From positions 124,001 to 188,000 of the forward strand of contig NZ_CP012069.2 in the NCBI RefSeq assembly GCF_001189515.2: a stretch of 64,000 nucleotides of DNA, written 5' to 3'. The number at the start of each line of letters is the position of its first letter. Position 1 is the first letter of the stretch. Position numbers and translations under genes: made by a program. This DNA is from Olsenella sp. oral taxon 807. Its GTDB lineage: Bacteria; Actinomycetota; Coriobacteriia; Coriobacteriales; Atopobiaceae. Under the pieces are notes generated by a model. That model ran no database searches. It was not told the origin of the DNA and saw only the letters and a list, made by a program, of their open reading frames with translations. Positions 8,807-17,646 of this stretch are shown here, one piece after another.

Positions 8807-9724
8807 ATGAAAAAGGTCATTGTCTTTGGAAGCCTCAACATGGACCTGACGATTGAGGCCGATCGGGTTCCCTACGGCGGCGAGACGCTGCCCGGGAGGA
8901 ACTTCCTCTCCAATCCGGGTGGCAAGGGGGCGAATCAGGCCGTGGCTGTGTCCAAGGCGGGGGTTAGGACCCATCTTGTCGGAAGCGTGGGCGCTGACGT
9001 CTTTGGCGATCTACTCCTTGCCCGGGTCGCCTCGTACGGTGTCCAGTGTGACGAGGTCATCCTTCGTGAGGGTGTGGGGACGGGCATCGCCATGATCTGT
9101 CGCGTCGACGGGGATAACCGGATTCTTCTTTCAGCAGGCGCGAACCACTCGCTTAGCGCTGCAGACGTCAAGGAGGCCCTTGACAGGCTTGCGGAGCCGG
9201 GTGATGTCTTCCTGACGCAGATGGAGTGTGACTACGCTACCACCTGCGCAGCCATCCAGGACGCCCACGGGCGCGGCATGTACGTGGTTGTGAACGTCGC
9301 CCCGCCCCGGGATCTCCCGCAGGACGTATGGTCTTGCATAGATCTCGTCTGCGTTAACGAGACCGAGTGCGCGGCCATCTGCGGCGTGCTCCCCGAAGAC
9401 GATGGGACGCTCAGGCAGGCACTGGACCTTCTCATCAAGAGGGGCGTGGGATGTGCGGTCGTGACGCTGGGAGCAGGCGGCTCTGCTGCGCGTGAGGGAA
9501 CACGACTTTACCGTGCCCCCGCCGCCCGCGTCAACGCGGTGGACACGACGGCATCGGGAGATACCTACCTCGGCGTGCTTTGCGCGGCATATGTTAACGG
9601 GATGCCGATGGAGGACGCCATGAGGAGGGCAAGCGCGGCAGCCGGTATCACCGCATCCCGCGTCGGGGCACAGCGGGCCATTCCAACGGCCGCCGAAGTC
9701 GACGCCTTTATGCGCGAGGCCTAG
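8807..9724 (+). CDS. rbsK: Ribokinase, PfkB family
   Basis: The 305-aa product has the opening VFGSLNMDLTIEADRVPYGG, the substrate-site motif NPGGKGANQAVA (residues about 37-48) and the C-terminal signature DTTASGDTYLG (catalytic Asp near residue 246). These mark a ribokinase that phosphorylates D-ribose, or a close sugar kinase, with ATP in the cytoplasm. Length and spacing of motifs are normal. The ATG has only 3 bp between it and the stop of the transporter remnant. The gene ends exactly at CTAG (9721-9724), which is also the target site of the IS5-family element that follows, so the insertion spared the stop codon but removed the native downstream context. Specificity for ribose rather than another sugar is inferred. 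Confidence 0.88.
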   Translation: MKKVIVFGSLNMDLTIEADRVPYGGETLPGRNFLSNPGGKGANQAVAVSKAGVRTHLVGSVGADVFGDLLLARVASYGVQCDEVILREGVGTGIAMICRVDGDNRILLSAGANHSLSAADVKEALDRLAEPGDVFLTQMECDYATTCAAIQDAHGRGMYVVVNVAPPRDLPQDVWSCIDLVCVNETECAAICGVLPEDDGTLRQALDLLIKRGVGCAVVTLGAGGSAAREGTRLYRAPAARVNAVDTTASGDTYLGVLCAAYVNGMPMEDAMRRASAAAGITASRVGAQRAIPTAAEVDAFMREA

Positions 9725-11075
9725 GAAAGCGATGATAAAGTCGCCGATCCCGTCCCTTCGGGACCAGCATGGGTGATTTTTGACGTGAGGAGGGCTCCAA
9801 CGCCCCCAAGCGGGCTACGCCGGTCTCCGGGGGCCATGCCGCAGCCTCCCAGACCATGGCGGGACGGCCAGCGGTAGGCTATGCCGCGGCCGGCGCCCCA
9901 CCCTCCGCCCTCCGTCGCCGCTCCTCGAGCCTCTCGCGTTGCAGGGCTATCCTCTCCGCCGACAGCGCGAGGGGCGGCCCGCAGAGCCGCCGTCCCCGCC
10001 TCGCGATCATGCAGCCGGCTGCGGCGACGGCGGCGAAGGCCTGGTTGGACACCTTGGCGAGCCCCTTATAGCGCGTCTTCCGCAGCCCGAATATGTCCTT
10101 GACCCAGTGGAAGACGTGCTCGACGACACTGCGGGCGGCCGACTTGGCGGCCTCTGCGACCAGGTCGTCCTCGCCGACCTGCGAGCGCCTCTTGGCGACG
10201 ATCCACTCGACGCCGGAGAGGGAGGGGTCGCCGGCGACCTCCGGCCTCCTCCCGACGCCGACGTAGCCGGCGTCGGCCCAGACGCGCTCGTCACCCTCGC
10301 GCACGAGGTCGGGGACCTGGTCGAGGTCGTGGACGTTCGCGGCGTCCATGCGCACCGAGTGCGGCACGCCCGTCTCGGCGTCCACGCCCACCCCGAGCTT
10401 GTACCCGAAGTGCCAGTTCTGCCCCTTCTTGGCCTGGTGGGCGTCGGGATCCCGCGCGCCGTCGGCGTTCCTCGTCGACGACGGGCTCTCGATGAAGGTG
10501 GCGTCCACGATGGTGCCCCGGCTCACGGCGAGCCCTCCGTCCGCGGCGGACCCGAAGGCCGAGGAGACCATGGCCTCGCCGACCCCGCAGCGCTCGAGCA
10601 GGTGGCGAAACTTGCACAGGGTCGTGGCGTCGGGGACCTCGAAGGGCGCCACGCCGACGAAGGAGCGCATCGTCGCGGAGTCCCAGACCTGGTCCTCGCA
10701 CTCGCGGTCGGAGAGGCCGAAGCAGACCTGCACCATGTACATGCGCAGCAGCACGAGGTCGTCGACCCTCGGCCTGCCCATCGCGGGGCCGGCCCCCCTC
10801 GCCCCGGCGTCGGCCCCGCGGGCCTCCCTCACGAGGGCGAGCCAGGCGTCCCAGGGGCAGGACTTGGAGAGGCGGTCGAGGAACCGGGAGCGCCTGGTCT
10901 CGCGCTTCCGTCCCATGCCCATCTCGACGTCAGAGAATGTGAGCTGTGCCATGCGGATACCCCCAACCTAGTCGCCAACGACCTCGAATTATATCATATC
11001 CGCAGGTAGGAGGTATGGATGGACAGCGATCCGCCCCTGTCCCGGGCTTCTCGGCGGGACTTTATCATCGCTTTC
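9725..11075 (-). mobile_element. IS5-family insertion sequence, copy 1, intact
   Basis: The ends GAAAGCGATGATAAAGTC (9725-9742) and its inverted copy GACTTTATCATCGCTTTC (11058-11075) are perfect 18-bp inverted repeats. The 4-bp duplication CTAG flanks the element (9721-9724 and 11076-11079), as expected for IS5-type insertion at a CTAR-like site. The element is 1351 bp and carries one transposase gene. Confidence 0.9.
9879..10952 (-). CDS. IS5-family transposase, apparently intact
   Basis: The 357-aa product has the IS5 layout: an N-terminal region with FLDRLSKSCPWDAWLALV, the GRPRVDDLVLLRMYMVQV segment, then the DDE domain. The first Asp is in GTIVDATFIESPSS, the second in ERVWADAGYVGV and the Glu in SVVEHVFHWVKD, followed by IFGLRKTRYKGL. 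Unlike the copy at 12896-13897, all three catalytic residues are present, so the element may be mobile. The C-terminus adds a run of Arg and Glu (RERLEERRRRAE). It catalyses cut-and-paste or copy transposition of its own element. Confidence 0.9.
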   Translation of the reverse strand: MAQLTFSDVEMGMGRKRETRRSRFLDRLSKSCPWDAWLALVREARGADAGARGAGPAMGRPRVDDLVLLRMYMVQVCFGLSDRECEDQVWDSATMRSFVGVAPFEVPDATTLCKFRHLLERCGVGEAMVSSAFGSAADGGLAVSRGTIVDATFIESPSSTRNADGARDPDAHQAKKGQNWHFGYKLGVGVDAETGVPHSVRMDAANVHDLDQVPDLVREGDERVWADAGYVGVGRRPEVAGDPSLSGVEWIVAKRRSQVGEDDLVAEAAKSAARSVVEHVFHWVKDIFGLRKTRYKGLAKVSNQAFAAVAAAGCMIARRGRRLCGPPLALSAERIALQRERLEERRRRAEGGAPAAA

Positions 11076-11188
11076 CTAGCGATCATCCTCTAGTGTTTCA
11101 GCCAAGCTGTGATGCTCATGATGCAGGCTGTCATGCTAGGGGCAGTTCGCCTTCCTGACAGTCTCAGGTTCACGTGCGCCCCAGACGA

Positions 11189-11226
11189 GGGGTCCGTCGT
11201 GCTTTCGATGACGGCGGGCCCCTTTT
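11189..11226 (+). terminator. Rho-independent terminator candidate
   Basis: GGGG-T-CCGTC (11189-11198) pairs with GACGG-CGGG-CCCC (11210-11222), and TTTT follows at 11223. It lies downstream of the IS that separates it from rbsK and was probably the original end of the ribokinase operon. The stem contains a small mismatch. Confidence 0.5.
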
Positions 11227-11580
11227 GAGTCGGCCTTTGCGCGGTTCCCTGATGGGGGCGATGCGGGAGTGGCTTGCACGCGGGTGCTGTGCGTTAAGGC
11301 ATGCGACAGCGCCGCGTCGCTTTGGTAGCGTGCTGCAAGATTCGGTGTGCCAGCAGCCTCTATGGGCGATATTGGAGCCCGTGCCCGAGACGACGGCTCT
11401 TCCTGTCCCATGGCCGCGCGGAGGTTCCTTTCCCTCAACATTATGCACAGCGCTTTCAGATTTACCGCCTGGCGGCGAGAAATGCCACCGGGTGCTAAAC
11501 GAGGTCGCTGCAGTGCCCCGGCGAACCTATCATTTTCCCGATGGGCGCTTTGCCCGCAGCTGTCGAGCAGGGAGGTATCC
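11227..11580. other. Intergenic stretch without a recognised gene
   Basis: The stretch holds no family-like protein on either strand. It must contain the promoter of the hydrolase gene that starts at 11581, but I see no convincing -35/-10 pair. Confidence 0.4.
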
Positions 11581-12414
11581 ATGTCAAAGGACCGAGCAGA
11601 GAGCAAGTTCCTTACCGTGGGCCCGGACATTCAGGTCCACTACTGGGACAAGGGCGAGGGAGACGCCATCGTCTTCATCCCGGGCCTTACTTTCTCGGGC
11701 GAGATCTTCAGGCATCAGCTCGAACACTTCTCGGACCGCCACCGCGTGATCGCCGTCGACCCGCGCGGCCAGGGCCTCTCCACCAAGACCGTTTACGGTA
11801 ACGACTACGTCACTCACGGTGCGGACGTCAGGAGGCTCGTGGACGCCCTCAGCCTCGAGAACGTGACGCTCGTGGGTTGGTCCACCGGCAACCTGGAGGT
11901 CTGGAGCTACCTGGAGCAGGCAGGCTACGACAAGGTCGCCGGCGTCGTCACGATCGACATGAGCCCGCTGCCGCTCTGTGAGGATCCGGCCTGGTGGACC
12001 GAGGGCACGCCTGCTGAGCTCTCCGAGGTGGCCACGCGCGTCCTCATCCACCCCGAGAGCGCGGAGGCCTTCTGGGATGAGTACCTCACGCAGGTCATGA
12101 TGCAGCGTGAGCTCGACGAGGACGAGCACGAGTACCTGATGGACATGAGCCGCCGCACGCCCCACTGGGTGGCCCGCCAGCTCTTCTGTGACGCCATCCT
12201 CAGCGACTACCTCGAGGTCGCCAGGACGGCCGCCAAGACCGTGCCCACGCTCATGTACGTCGCCGAGCACTGGGCCGACGTGGCCGAGCCCTTCTGCCAC
12301 GCGCAGTTCCCCGAGACGTCCACCTGCGTCATGGGCGGCCACCTCATGGCCTACGAGTACCCGGAGAGGTTCAACGCCCGCCTCGAGGAGTTCCTCGAAA
12401 GCGAGCGGCGGTAG
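11581..12414 (+). CDS. Alpha/beta hydrolase
   Basis: The 277-aa product is a complete alpha/beta-hydrolase. It has the oxyanion-region segment IVFIPGLTFSGEIFRHQL, then DPRGQGLSTK, the nucleophile elbow LVGWSTGNLEVW (Ser near residue 103) and the C-terminal His in MGGHLMAYEYPERF. There is no signal peptide, so it is cytoplasmic. GWSTG is common in non-haem haloperoxidase-like esterases; the natural substrate is unknown. The ATG at 11581 follows GGGAGG by six bases. A much longer in-frame extension upstream is unlikely to be coding. It stands alone, and the neighbours are IS elements. Confidence 0.82.
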   Translation: MSKDRAESKFLTVGPDIQVHYWDKGEGDAIVFIPGLTFSGEIFRHQLEHFSDRHRVIAVDPRGQGLSTKTVYGNDYVTHGADVRRLVDALSLENVTLVGWSTGNLEVWSYLEQAGYDKVAGVVTIDMSPLPLCEDPAWWTEGTPAELSEVATRVLIHPESAEAFWDEYLTQVMMQRELDEDEHEYLMDMSRRTPHWVARQLFCDAILSDYLEVARTAAKTVPTLMYVAEHWADVAEPFCHAQFPETSTCVMGGHLMAYEYPERFNARLEEFLESERR

Positions 12415-12589
12415 CCACGAGTGGTTCGGGCACCTTACCCCTGACCGTTTCCCTTCCCTCATCTCAAGCAGCCCTCTCATGAGGTCGGCAGCCTTACGTT
12501 CCCGTGCCGTCGACCTTGGGGGGGTGCGGCACAGGGACGCTTTCGCGCAGCTAGGCCCAGGCCGAGGCCTGCGGACCCCGGCGCGACCC

Positions 12590-12680
12590 CCCCGCAGCTT
12601 GGCGGGGGGTTGCCCGAGCACATTTGCCCAGTTGAGCCACTTCCCATAGTGCCCCGCAGGCTGGCGGGGGGTTGTCCCCG
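12590..12680. repeat. About 90-bp repeat, copy 1
   Basis: Two copies of CCCGCAG-(C/G)(T)TGGCGGGGGGTTG flank ACATTTGCCCAGTTGAGC and CCATAGTG. The same layout is present in inverted orientation at 55349-55449. It contains no gene. The 12415-12775 gap holds nothing else recognisable. Confidence 0.65.
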
Positions 12681-12779
12681 CGTCCTGGTGCACTCGAAAC
12701 CTTTGTTGGGCATTACAGCATGGCTACGAAGTATCGGTCCGAGATGCCGTTCGGGGTTCTCGGGGGACTGGTCACCTAG

Positions 12780-14041
12780 GGAAACACTGATTTATTCAAG
12801 GCGTAACGCGCCGCAGGGGCCGCCCGGGCAGGCGCGAGAGGGTACCCTGTGGTATAATATCCGCAGGTAAGGGGCATCTTTCTCATCAGTTTGGGGTGGT
12901 CCTCACGCGGCGCCGGGGGAGCTTCGCGGACCTCGAGGCATCCGGCCAGAGGCGGCGCACGAGGCGCGAGAGGTTCCTGGAGCAGATGGAGGCGATCGTG
13001 CCCTGGAGGGAGTGGGTCGCGCTCATCGAGTCCCACTACCCGGACGGGAGGCGCGGCAGGAGGCCCGTCGGCCGCGGGCGCATGCCCGGGACGTGCCTCC
13101 TGCAGGTCTGGTTCCACCTCTCCGACGAGGCGTGCGAGGACGCCGTCCTGGACTCGAGGGCCACGCGGCGCTTCGTCGGCATCGACATGATGTCCGAGCA
13201 GGTGCCGGACGCGACGACCCTCCCCGAGTTCCGCCACCTGCTCGAGGGGGAGGGGCTCGGGGAGGGGATGCTCGCCGAGCTCGTCTCCATCCTGGACGAG
13301 CGCGGCATCATCATGCGCGGGGGGTCCATCGTCGACGCCACCTTCGTCGAGTCCCCCTCCTCGACGAAGAACCGGGAGCGCTCGCGCGACCCGGAGGCCC
13401 ACCAGGCTAAGAAGGGCAACAACTGGCACTTCGGGTACAAGGCGCACGCGGGCGTCGACGCGGGGACTGGCCTCGCGCACACGGTGGAGGTCACCGCCGC
13501 GAACGTGTCGGACGTGGCCGTGGCGCCGTCGCTGCTGCGCCCCGACGACGAGTTCTGCTACGCCGGCGCGGGCCACGCGGGCGCGCGGGGGCGCCAGCAG
13601 GCCCCCGGCCACCCGGACCCCTCGGAGGTCACCTGGAGGATCGCGAGGCGCCGCTCGAGGGTCCCGGGGCGCGACCACCCGGAGGTCTCGTGGGAGCGAG
13701 GGATAGAGAGCTCCCTCTCCCGTGTGCGCTCGAAGGTCGAGCACCCCTTCCACGTCATCAAGGACCTCTTCGGGCTCAGGAGGACGAGGTACCGAGGGCT
13801 CGAGAAGAACCGCAACCAGCTCTGCGTCGCCTTCGCGCTCGCGGACCTCGCCCTGCTCGCGCAGGCGGGAAGGACCCTGGCCCCGACCTGCGCGTAGGGG
13901 GCCGGGGCCCCGGGCGACGCCCCGGAGGGGGCGCGGGCCCGACGCGGGCCGGCGGGCGGGCCGGCCCGAGGCGCCGACGCGCCGCCCGCAGGTCCCCCGG
14001 TGGATGAAATCAACCCATCGGCCTATATAATCAGTGCTTCC
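12780..14041 (+). mobile_element. IS5-family insertion sequence, copy 2
   Basis: The left end GGAAACACTGATT (12780-12792) and right end AATCAGTGCTTCC (14029-14041) are inverted repeats with one mismatch. CTAG flanks the element at 12776-12779 and 14042-14045. The element is 1262 bp. It is clearly different in sequence from copy 1. The transposase carries a catalytic substitution. Confidence 0.85.
12896..13897 (+). CDS. IS5-family transposase with a lost catalytic Asp
   Basis: The 333-aa product is full length. It has RRERFLEQMEAIVPWREWVA, LLQVWFHLSDEACEDAVLDS, the first catalytic Asp in GSIVDATFVESPSS and the Glu in SKVEHPFHVIKD, followed by LFGLRRTRYRGL. The segment that should read YADAGY or similar is FCYAGAGHAGARG, so the second Asp of the DDE triad is Gly. 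The protein is therefore probably inactive, though the frame is open. The start is a GTG with a weak ribosome-binding site. A TATAAT box at 12853 lies just upstream. Confidence 0.8.
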   Translation: MVLTRRRGSFADLEASGQRRRTRRERFLEQMEAIVPWREWVALIESHYPDGRRGRRPVGRGRMPGTCLLQVWFHLSDEACEDAVLDSRATRRFVGIDMMSEQVPDATTLPEFRHLLEGEGLGEGMLAELVSILDERGIIMRGGSIVDATFVESPSSTKNRERSRDPEAHQAKKGNNWHFGYKAHAGVDAGTGLAHTVEVTAANVSDVAVAPSLLRPDDEFCYAGAGHAGARGRQQAPGHPDPSEVTWRIARRRSRVPGRDHPEVSWERGIESSLSRVRSKVEHPFHVIKDLFGLRRTRYRGLEKNRNQLCVAFALADLALLAQAGRTLAPTCA

Positions 14042-14069
14042 CTAGCCCGTGCTACCTACCAGAATTCTC

Positions 14070-14175
14070 AAAGAGTTATAAAGAACTGCGGTATCTATAC
14101 CACAGGATACCCATGGGTACCTGCTTTGGTGGTCCTCCACGGCATGCCATGCCTTGAATGAAATCAGTGTTTCTC
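14070..14175 (-). mobile_element. Inverted left-end relic of a related IS5-type element
   Basis: CTTGAATGAAATCAGTGTTT (14153-14172) and GGTATCTATACCACAGGATA (about 14089-14108) are inverted, diverged copies of the left end and promoter region of the element at 12780. This suggests an older related copy that was mostly lost. Confidence 0.6.
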
Positions 14176-14348
14176 TTAGAATCGGCTCGCCTCGGCAGAG
14201 GCCGGTGCTAAGAAGGCACGGTTCTCAGGGGGGGCGTAAGCGCTTGCGCAGCGCCAATGCAAACACTAAGGAGTGCCAGAACCAACGTTCGGATGCCCTG
14301 CTGGGGGCACTGCGAGTTTGGCCTGGGAATCTCATGAAGGGGATGCGT

Positions 14349-15617
14349 ATGTTTTGTCTGAATTGCGGAAGAGAGGCCAAGGAGGGGCAGGCCTTCTGCG
14401 GAAACTGCGGCAGCAAGCTGCCCGTTGCTTCGGATTCAGTCTCCTCGACTTTCCCCACTCCCGAAGCGCCTGCGACCGTTCCGGTGACGTCGGCACCTTC
14501 CTTCGCGTCTCCGTCCCAGGGTGTCTCCTTGCCCTCCGGTCCCGCTGCGCCTGCGGCGAGGCCGGTCCCCACGGCCACCACACCTTTCTCGGCGCCCGCA
14601 GCCGCGCCTGGCCCAACGCCTGCGCCCACGCCCACCGTCTCGCCCATGTCCGCATCCACCGGTGTTTCGACCTCGACTCAGACGCCTGTCTCTGCTCAGA
14701 CTCCTTTTCCGGATCCCACTCCGACCCCAACATTTGGTGCACCCGTGAACCCATCGTCCCAGCCCCAGAGCTTCGCGCCTCAGACTTCCATCGCTGCCGC
14801 CCAGCGGGACGCCTCCACGCTGCAGTCCGCCTTTCAGCCCCAGCAGGTGAGTGGGGGCGGCTGGGCAGAGGGTTCCTCGCATGTCCAGGTGCAGGCCACC
14901 AGCCTCGTCAATGGGGCCAAGGCTACCTGGTCGACACCCTATGCCATCGTCTCTCTTGTGGGTAAAGTCATCGCGGTCATCGCCCTGCTGATGCCCTGCG
15001 TCAGCTCTCCGCTCCTCACGGCCCAGCTGTCATCGGGTGGTTCCTCGCTCTTCTCGATCCTCTCCAACTACACTCAGGCATCTGAGCTGCAGGATATTGC
15101 CAGGGGCGAGTGGAGCATGTGGTCCCTCAATGGTCTCGCGAATTCCGTCAATAGTCTTGTGAGCTCTCTAAACAAGGCCTGGGAAGCCTATGGAAGCAGC
15201 CTTGGCTCGGGCTATGCCAGCGGCGGGTCAAACCTAGAGCCCCTTGCTAGCTTGATCACCACCTTGGCTACCATCGTCACGATTGTGTGGGCCCTCATGA
15301 TCGTGGCCCTTGTCTTCACCATCGTGAGACCCTTCGTCAAGAACGGCAGGCCTGCGGCGCACGAGCGGAGGAGCGGCATCGACACGGCTATCCTTGTCGT
15401 GGTGGGTTTGCTCTGCCTTGCGTGGTGTGGCATCGTGACGAGCGTGAACGGCATCATAATGTCCACCCTCTCGTCCACCCTCTCATCGTACAACCTTCCG
15501 ACGGTTACTCTGCCGAACTTCCTTGAGGTGCCCCTGTGGCCTTGGGTTGCCGCCATCGCCTCTCTGCTCATGGCGTTCTGGCCGCGCCTGAGCAGGCGTA
15601 TGGGTCTTAGCGCATAG
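14349..15617 (+). CDS. Zinc-ribbon membrane protein
   Basis: The 422-aa product begins MFCLNCGREA and has a second CGNCGSK, a CxxC/CxxC zinc ribbon. It is followed by about 140 residues rich in Pro, Ala, Thr and Ser, probably disordered. Four hydrophobic stretches follow, at about residues 200-225, 300-330, 345-370 and 390-415, separated by a Ser/Gly-rich loop. Proteins of this layout (zinc ribbon, linker, membrane part) are widespread in Gram-positive bacteria and mostly uncharacterised. I chose ATG 14349 because AAGGGG (14337-14342) is correctly spaced for it; ATG 14334 and 14343 are not. It appears monocistronic. The C-terminus is near the dispersed repeat at 15.7 kb. Confidence 0.75.
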   Translation: MFCLNCGREAKEGQAFCGNCGSKLPVASDSVSSTFPTPEAPATVPVTSAPSFASPSQGVSLPSGPAAPAARPVPTATTPFSAPAAAPGPTPAPTPTVSPMSASTGVSTSTQTPVSAQTPFPDPTPTPTFGAPVNPSSQPQSFAPQTSIAAAQRDASTLQSAFQPQQVSGGGWAEGSSHVQVQATSLVNGAKATWSTPYAIVSLVGKVIAVIALLMPCVSSPLLTAQLSSGGSSLFSILSNYTQASELQDIARGEWSMWSLNGLANSVNSLVSSLNKAWEAYGSSLGSGYASGGSNLEPLASLITTLATIVTIVWALMIVALVFTIVRPFVKNGRPAAHERRSGIDTAILVVVGLLCLAWCGIVTSVNGIIMSTLSSTLSSYNLPTVTLPNFLEVPLWPWVAAIASLLMAFWPRLSRRMGLSA

Positions 15618-15704
15618 GTAGTCTGTCCGTTGCGTTAGCCGAGTGGCCTCTCCCATACGGGGGCGGTTCGGCCTTGGACGCACGAGTCGGTCGTGCGGGT
15701 GGGC

Positions 15705-16122
15705 GTCCGCGCGGATCCCGCAGGGTCGGCTTGCCCCCAGAGGCAAAGAGTGTACACAGATTGGCTAAAGTAGCCTCTTGGAGCTGTTTCGGACCATTTG
15801 TGTACACTGTTGTAACGTTGTGGACAGACGTGGGGACGCAAGAGTGTACACAAGTCGGCGAGAATGGCCTCTCGACACCGTTTTTGGCCATTCGTGTTCA
15901 CTGTTGCTACGAGTTGCGCTGTGAGCTGCGCCGCGAGTTGCGACGCGAGCTGCGTCGGGTGGCACAAGGACTCACGAGCGCCTCAACCGCCATGGCGCGC
16001 CGGCGGCGCCCCCTCGGTGGTCGCCTCTCCCCTGGTCGGAAAAACAGGCTCTGCGCGAGTGGTGCCGCCGCTAGGTTTGCGTCTTCGCCGAGACAGCAAC
16101 CCATGCAAACCCCCGAGGAGCC
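15705..16122 (+). repeat. Dispersed GTGTACAC element, copy B, left end missing
   Basis: Palindromic units lie at 15749-15808 and 15843-15902, each 60 bp. The right end CCCATGCAAACCCCCGAGGA then GCC stops at 16122, directly before the flank GTTTGTATTCT. The left terminal repeat is absent. The flank after copy C (GTTTGTGTTCT) is similar, so the true end may lie slightly further out, or the site is shared. Confidence 0.75.
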
Positions 16123-16152
16123 GTTTGTATTCTCCCCAGAAGGAGTCGGCAC

Positions 16153-16446
16153 ATGGCATCCAAGGAGGACATCTCAGGGATGCCTCTCTCCGTCAAGGCT
16201 GTGTTCTTGCGGCCTGATGAGCTGCATACGGGGGCGTTGGGCGTCAAGAGCCTCATCTTTTGCGACAACCGTCTCGGGCTAAGCCATCCGGAGGTGCGCA
16301 TACTCGGAGGTGTGCGCACTCGTCCACGAGGGTCCCGCGCGAGGCCGGGCGGACGTTCTGGGTGTGGTGAGCATCTTCACGTGCGGCCTGCGGAGGGAGC
16401 TTGGTCACTCAGCCGCTGCCGGCGCGTCGTCAACGAGAGCCTCTGA
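16153..16446 (+). CDS. Hypothetical protein, probably truncated
   Basis: ATG 16153 has a strong AAGGAG seven bases upstream. The first 50 residues ([20 protein letters not shown], then [20 protein letters not shown]) look like a genuine protein, but the remainder turns Arg/Gly-rich and unlike coding sequence, so a frameshift near 16310 is likely. The sequence just downstream is a relic of an ATPase, and the two could belong to one decayed region. No family is recognised. Confidence 0.35.
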   Translation: MASKEDISGMPLSVKAVFLRPDELHTGALGVKSLIFCDNRLGLSHPEVRILGGVRTRPRGSRARPGGRSGCGEHLHVRPAEGAWSLSRCRRVVNESL

Positions 16447-16583
16447 GACTTGGGCTTGGACATCCTTGTTGATGCTGTTGTGGACGAGGGTTGCGTTGTG
16501 GCGTCGGACAAGCTGCGTCTGTCGCGTACCGCGATAACCCCTCAGACGAAGGCTGGATTCACTGGGTGTAGCTCACCGGTATA

Positions 16584-16901
16584 GTGCAGTGTCGCGCACT
16601 CCCAGGCGCTGCAAGAGCTCCATACGTACGGCTTCCCCTGCGCTACTTCACAAAGAAGGGCATAGGCGAGTTCGATCTGGTCACTGAGAGGAAAGATGGG
16701 GCAATCATCGCGCTCGAGATCAAGTCGGGGAGGGGCTACAAGGCGCATGCCGCGATAGACGATGCCCTCAAAATCGAACACTATCACATCGACGAGGCCT
16801 ACGTTCTGGCCGAATGTCATGTGGGACGTGATGACACGCTGCTTTATCTCCCAGTCTACTCGATCGGGCTTATGAGGAACAGTTGGGCGGGCAGAGGGTA
16901 G
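16584..16901 (+). pseudogene. C-terminal fragment of a DUF4143-type AAA ATPase
   Basis: The frame contains VRLPLRYFTKKGIGEFDLVT, ALEIKSGRGYKAHAAIDDAL and YLPVYSIGLM, the nuclease-like C-terminal region of DUF4143 ATPases (compare the complete gene of that type at 46377-47615). The Walker motifs and central part are missing, so it is a 3' remnant. The last residues after LMRN are out of family. Confidence 0.65.
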
Positions 16902-16942
16902 ACGACCTCAAACCGGATATATTTCGCTCGACGGGTAGAGCG

Positions 16943-16985
16943 CCTCATAACCCGGGGGCAGGTGGTTCAGATCCGCCCCCCGCGA
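16943..16985 (+). pseudogene. 3' half of an initiator tRNA (fMet, CAT)
   Basis: CTCATAACCCGGGGG resembles the anticodon loop and 3' stem of tRNA-fMet. It is followed by the T-arm GGTGG-TTCAGAT-CCGCC (16961-16977, with G in place of the invariant A in the loop) and a 3' acceptor strand CCCCGCG-A (16978-16985). A matching 5' acceptor CGCGGGG is absent upstream, and the D-arm region is scrambled. It is not functional. Such 3' halves are typical of integration sites. Confidence 0.5.
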
Positions 16986-17151
16986 TAAAACAGGTTTCTG
17001 GATTGATAATTGTAAGCCAGGGCATTCTCTTACAAGCGGGTTTTGACCGGCTATGGGCGAGAATGCGAGACGTGTGGCGCCATCATGTGTCCTGTATGGG
17101 GCAGTCCTCGGCGGAAGCGATGGGTAGCCCCTCCCTTGACTCGATCAGTGC

Positions 17152-17646
17152 CTACTGCCTTGCTAAAAGTCTCAACTTGAATTCTCTGATCTTTGCGGCG
17201 TATCTGCTCGTCATGATGACGCCTATGATTACCGTCCCAAACTCTATCCCCAGGCACAACCCGCCGCCAAAGTCATCTGCCTTGTTCGTTAGAACCAGAA
17301 CTAGGTAGACGGTGGCCGAAGCCAGTCCCGCGAGGAACAACCAATGCATCCTCCGTGTGATTTTCAGCTTTTCTTCTCCACTGTACTCTGCGACCTGCAA
17401 TGCCGTTTCCCTCAGCTCTTCGTTCATGTGCTCACCTTTCCTTTCGCCGTTTAGGATTTCGCGCAGGTCGACTTCGTAGAAGTCAGCCAGCTCAACCAAT
17501 ATGTCAAGATCCGGCATGTTTCGTCCGGTCTCCCAGCGAGAAACCGTCCTGCGCGCCACGCCCATTCGCTCTGCCAACTGTTCTTGAGTTACATTGCTTT
17601 GCCTCCGGAGCTCCTGAAGAAAACTTCCTACCTTCACCATATCCAT
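17152..17646 (-). CDS. XRE-family regulator with two membrane segments
   Basis: Residues 7-60 form a helix-turn-helix of the XRE/Cro type (LRRQSNVTQEQLAERMGVAR, then RTVSRWETGRNMPDLDILVE). The C-terminal half has two hydrophobic segments, LFLAGLASATVYLVLVL and GGGLCLGIEFGTVIIGVIM, followed by the basic tail KIREFKLRLLARQ. Such membrane-anchored XRE proteins often respond to the cell envelope. I chose ATG 17646, preceded by GGAGGG; ATG 17640 is the alternative. No partner gene is visible nearby, because both flanks are relics. Confidence 0.78.
   Translation of the reverse strand: MDMVKVGSFLQELRRQSNVTQEQLAERMGVARRTVSRWETGRNMPDLDILVELADFYEVDLREILNGERKGEHMNEELRETALQVAEYSGEEKLKITRRMHWLFLAGLASATVYLVLVLTNKADDFGGGLCLGIEFGTVIIGVIMTSRYAAKIREFKLRLLARQ

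Noticed and set aside
9752-9780. Terminator of rbsK (GTCCC-TTC-GGGAC)
   Set aside because: The hairpin lies inside the inserted IS, which starts at 9725, so it is not the native terminator.
9939-11009. Plus-strand open frame of 356 codons
   Set aside because: It lies opposite a clear IS5-family transposase and is an antisense shadow favoured by high GC.
11584-12693. Minus-strand open frame of 369 codons
   Set aside because: Antisense to the alpha/beta hydrolase; no family-like sequence.
16916-16985. Complete tRNA gene
   Set aside because: The acceptor 5' strand and D-arm do not fit; only the 3' half is tRNA-like.
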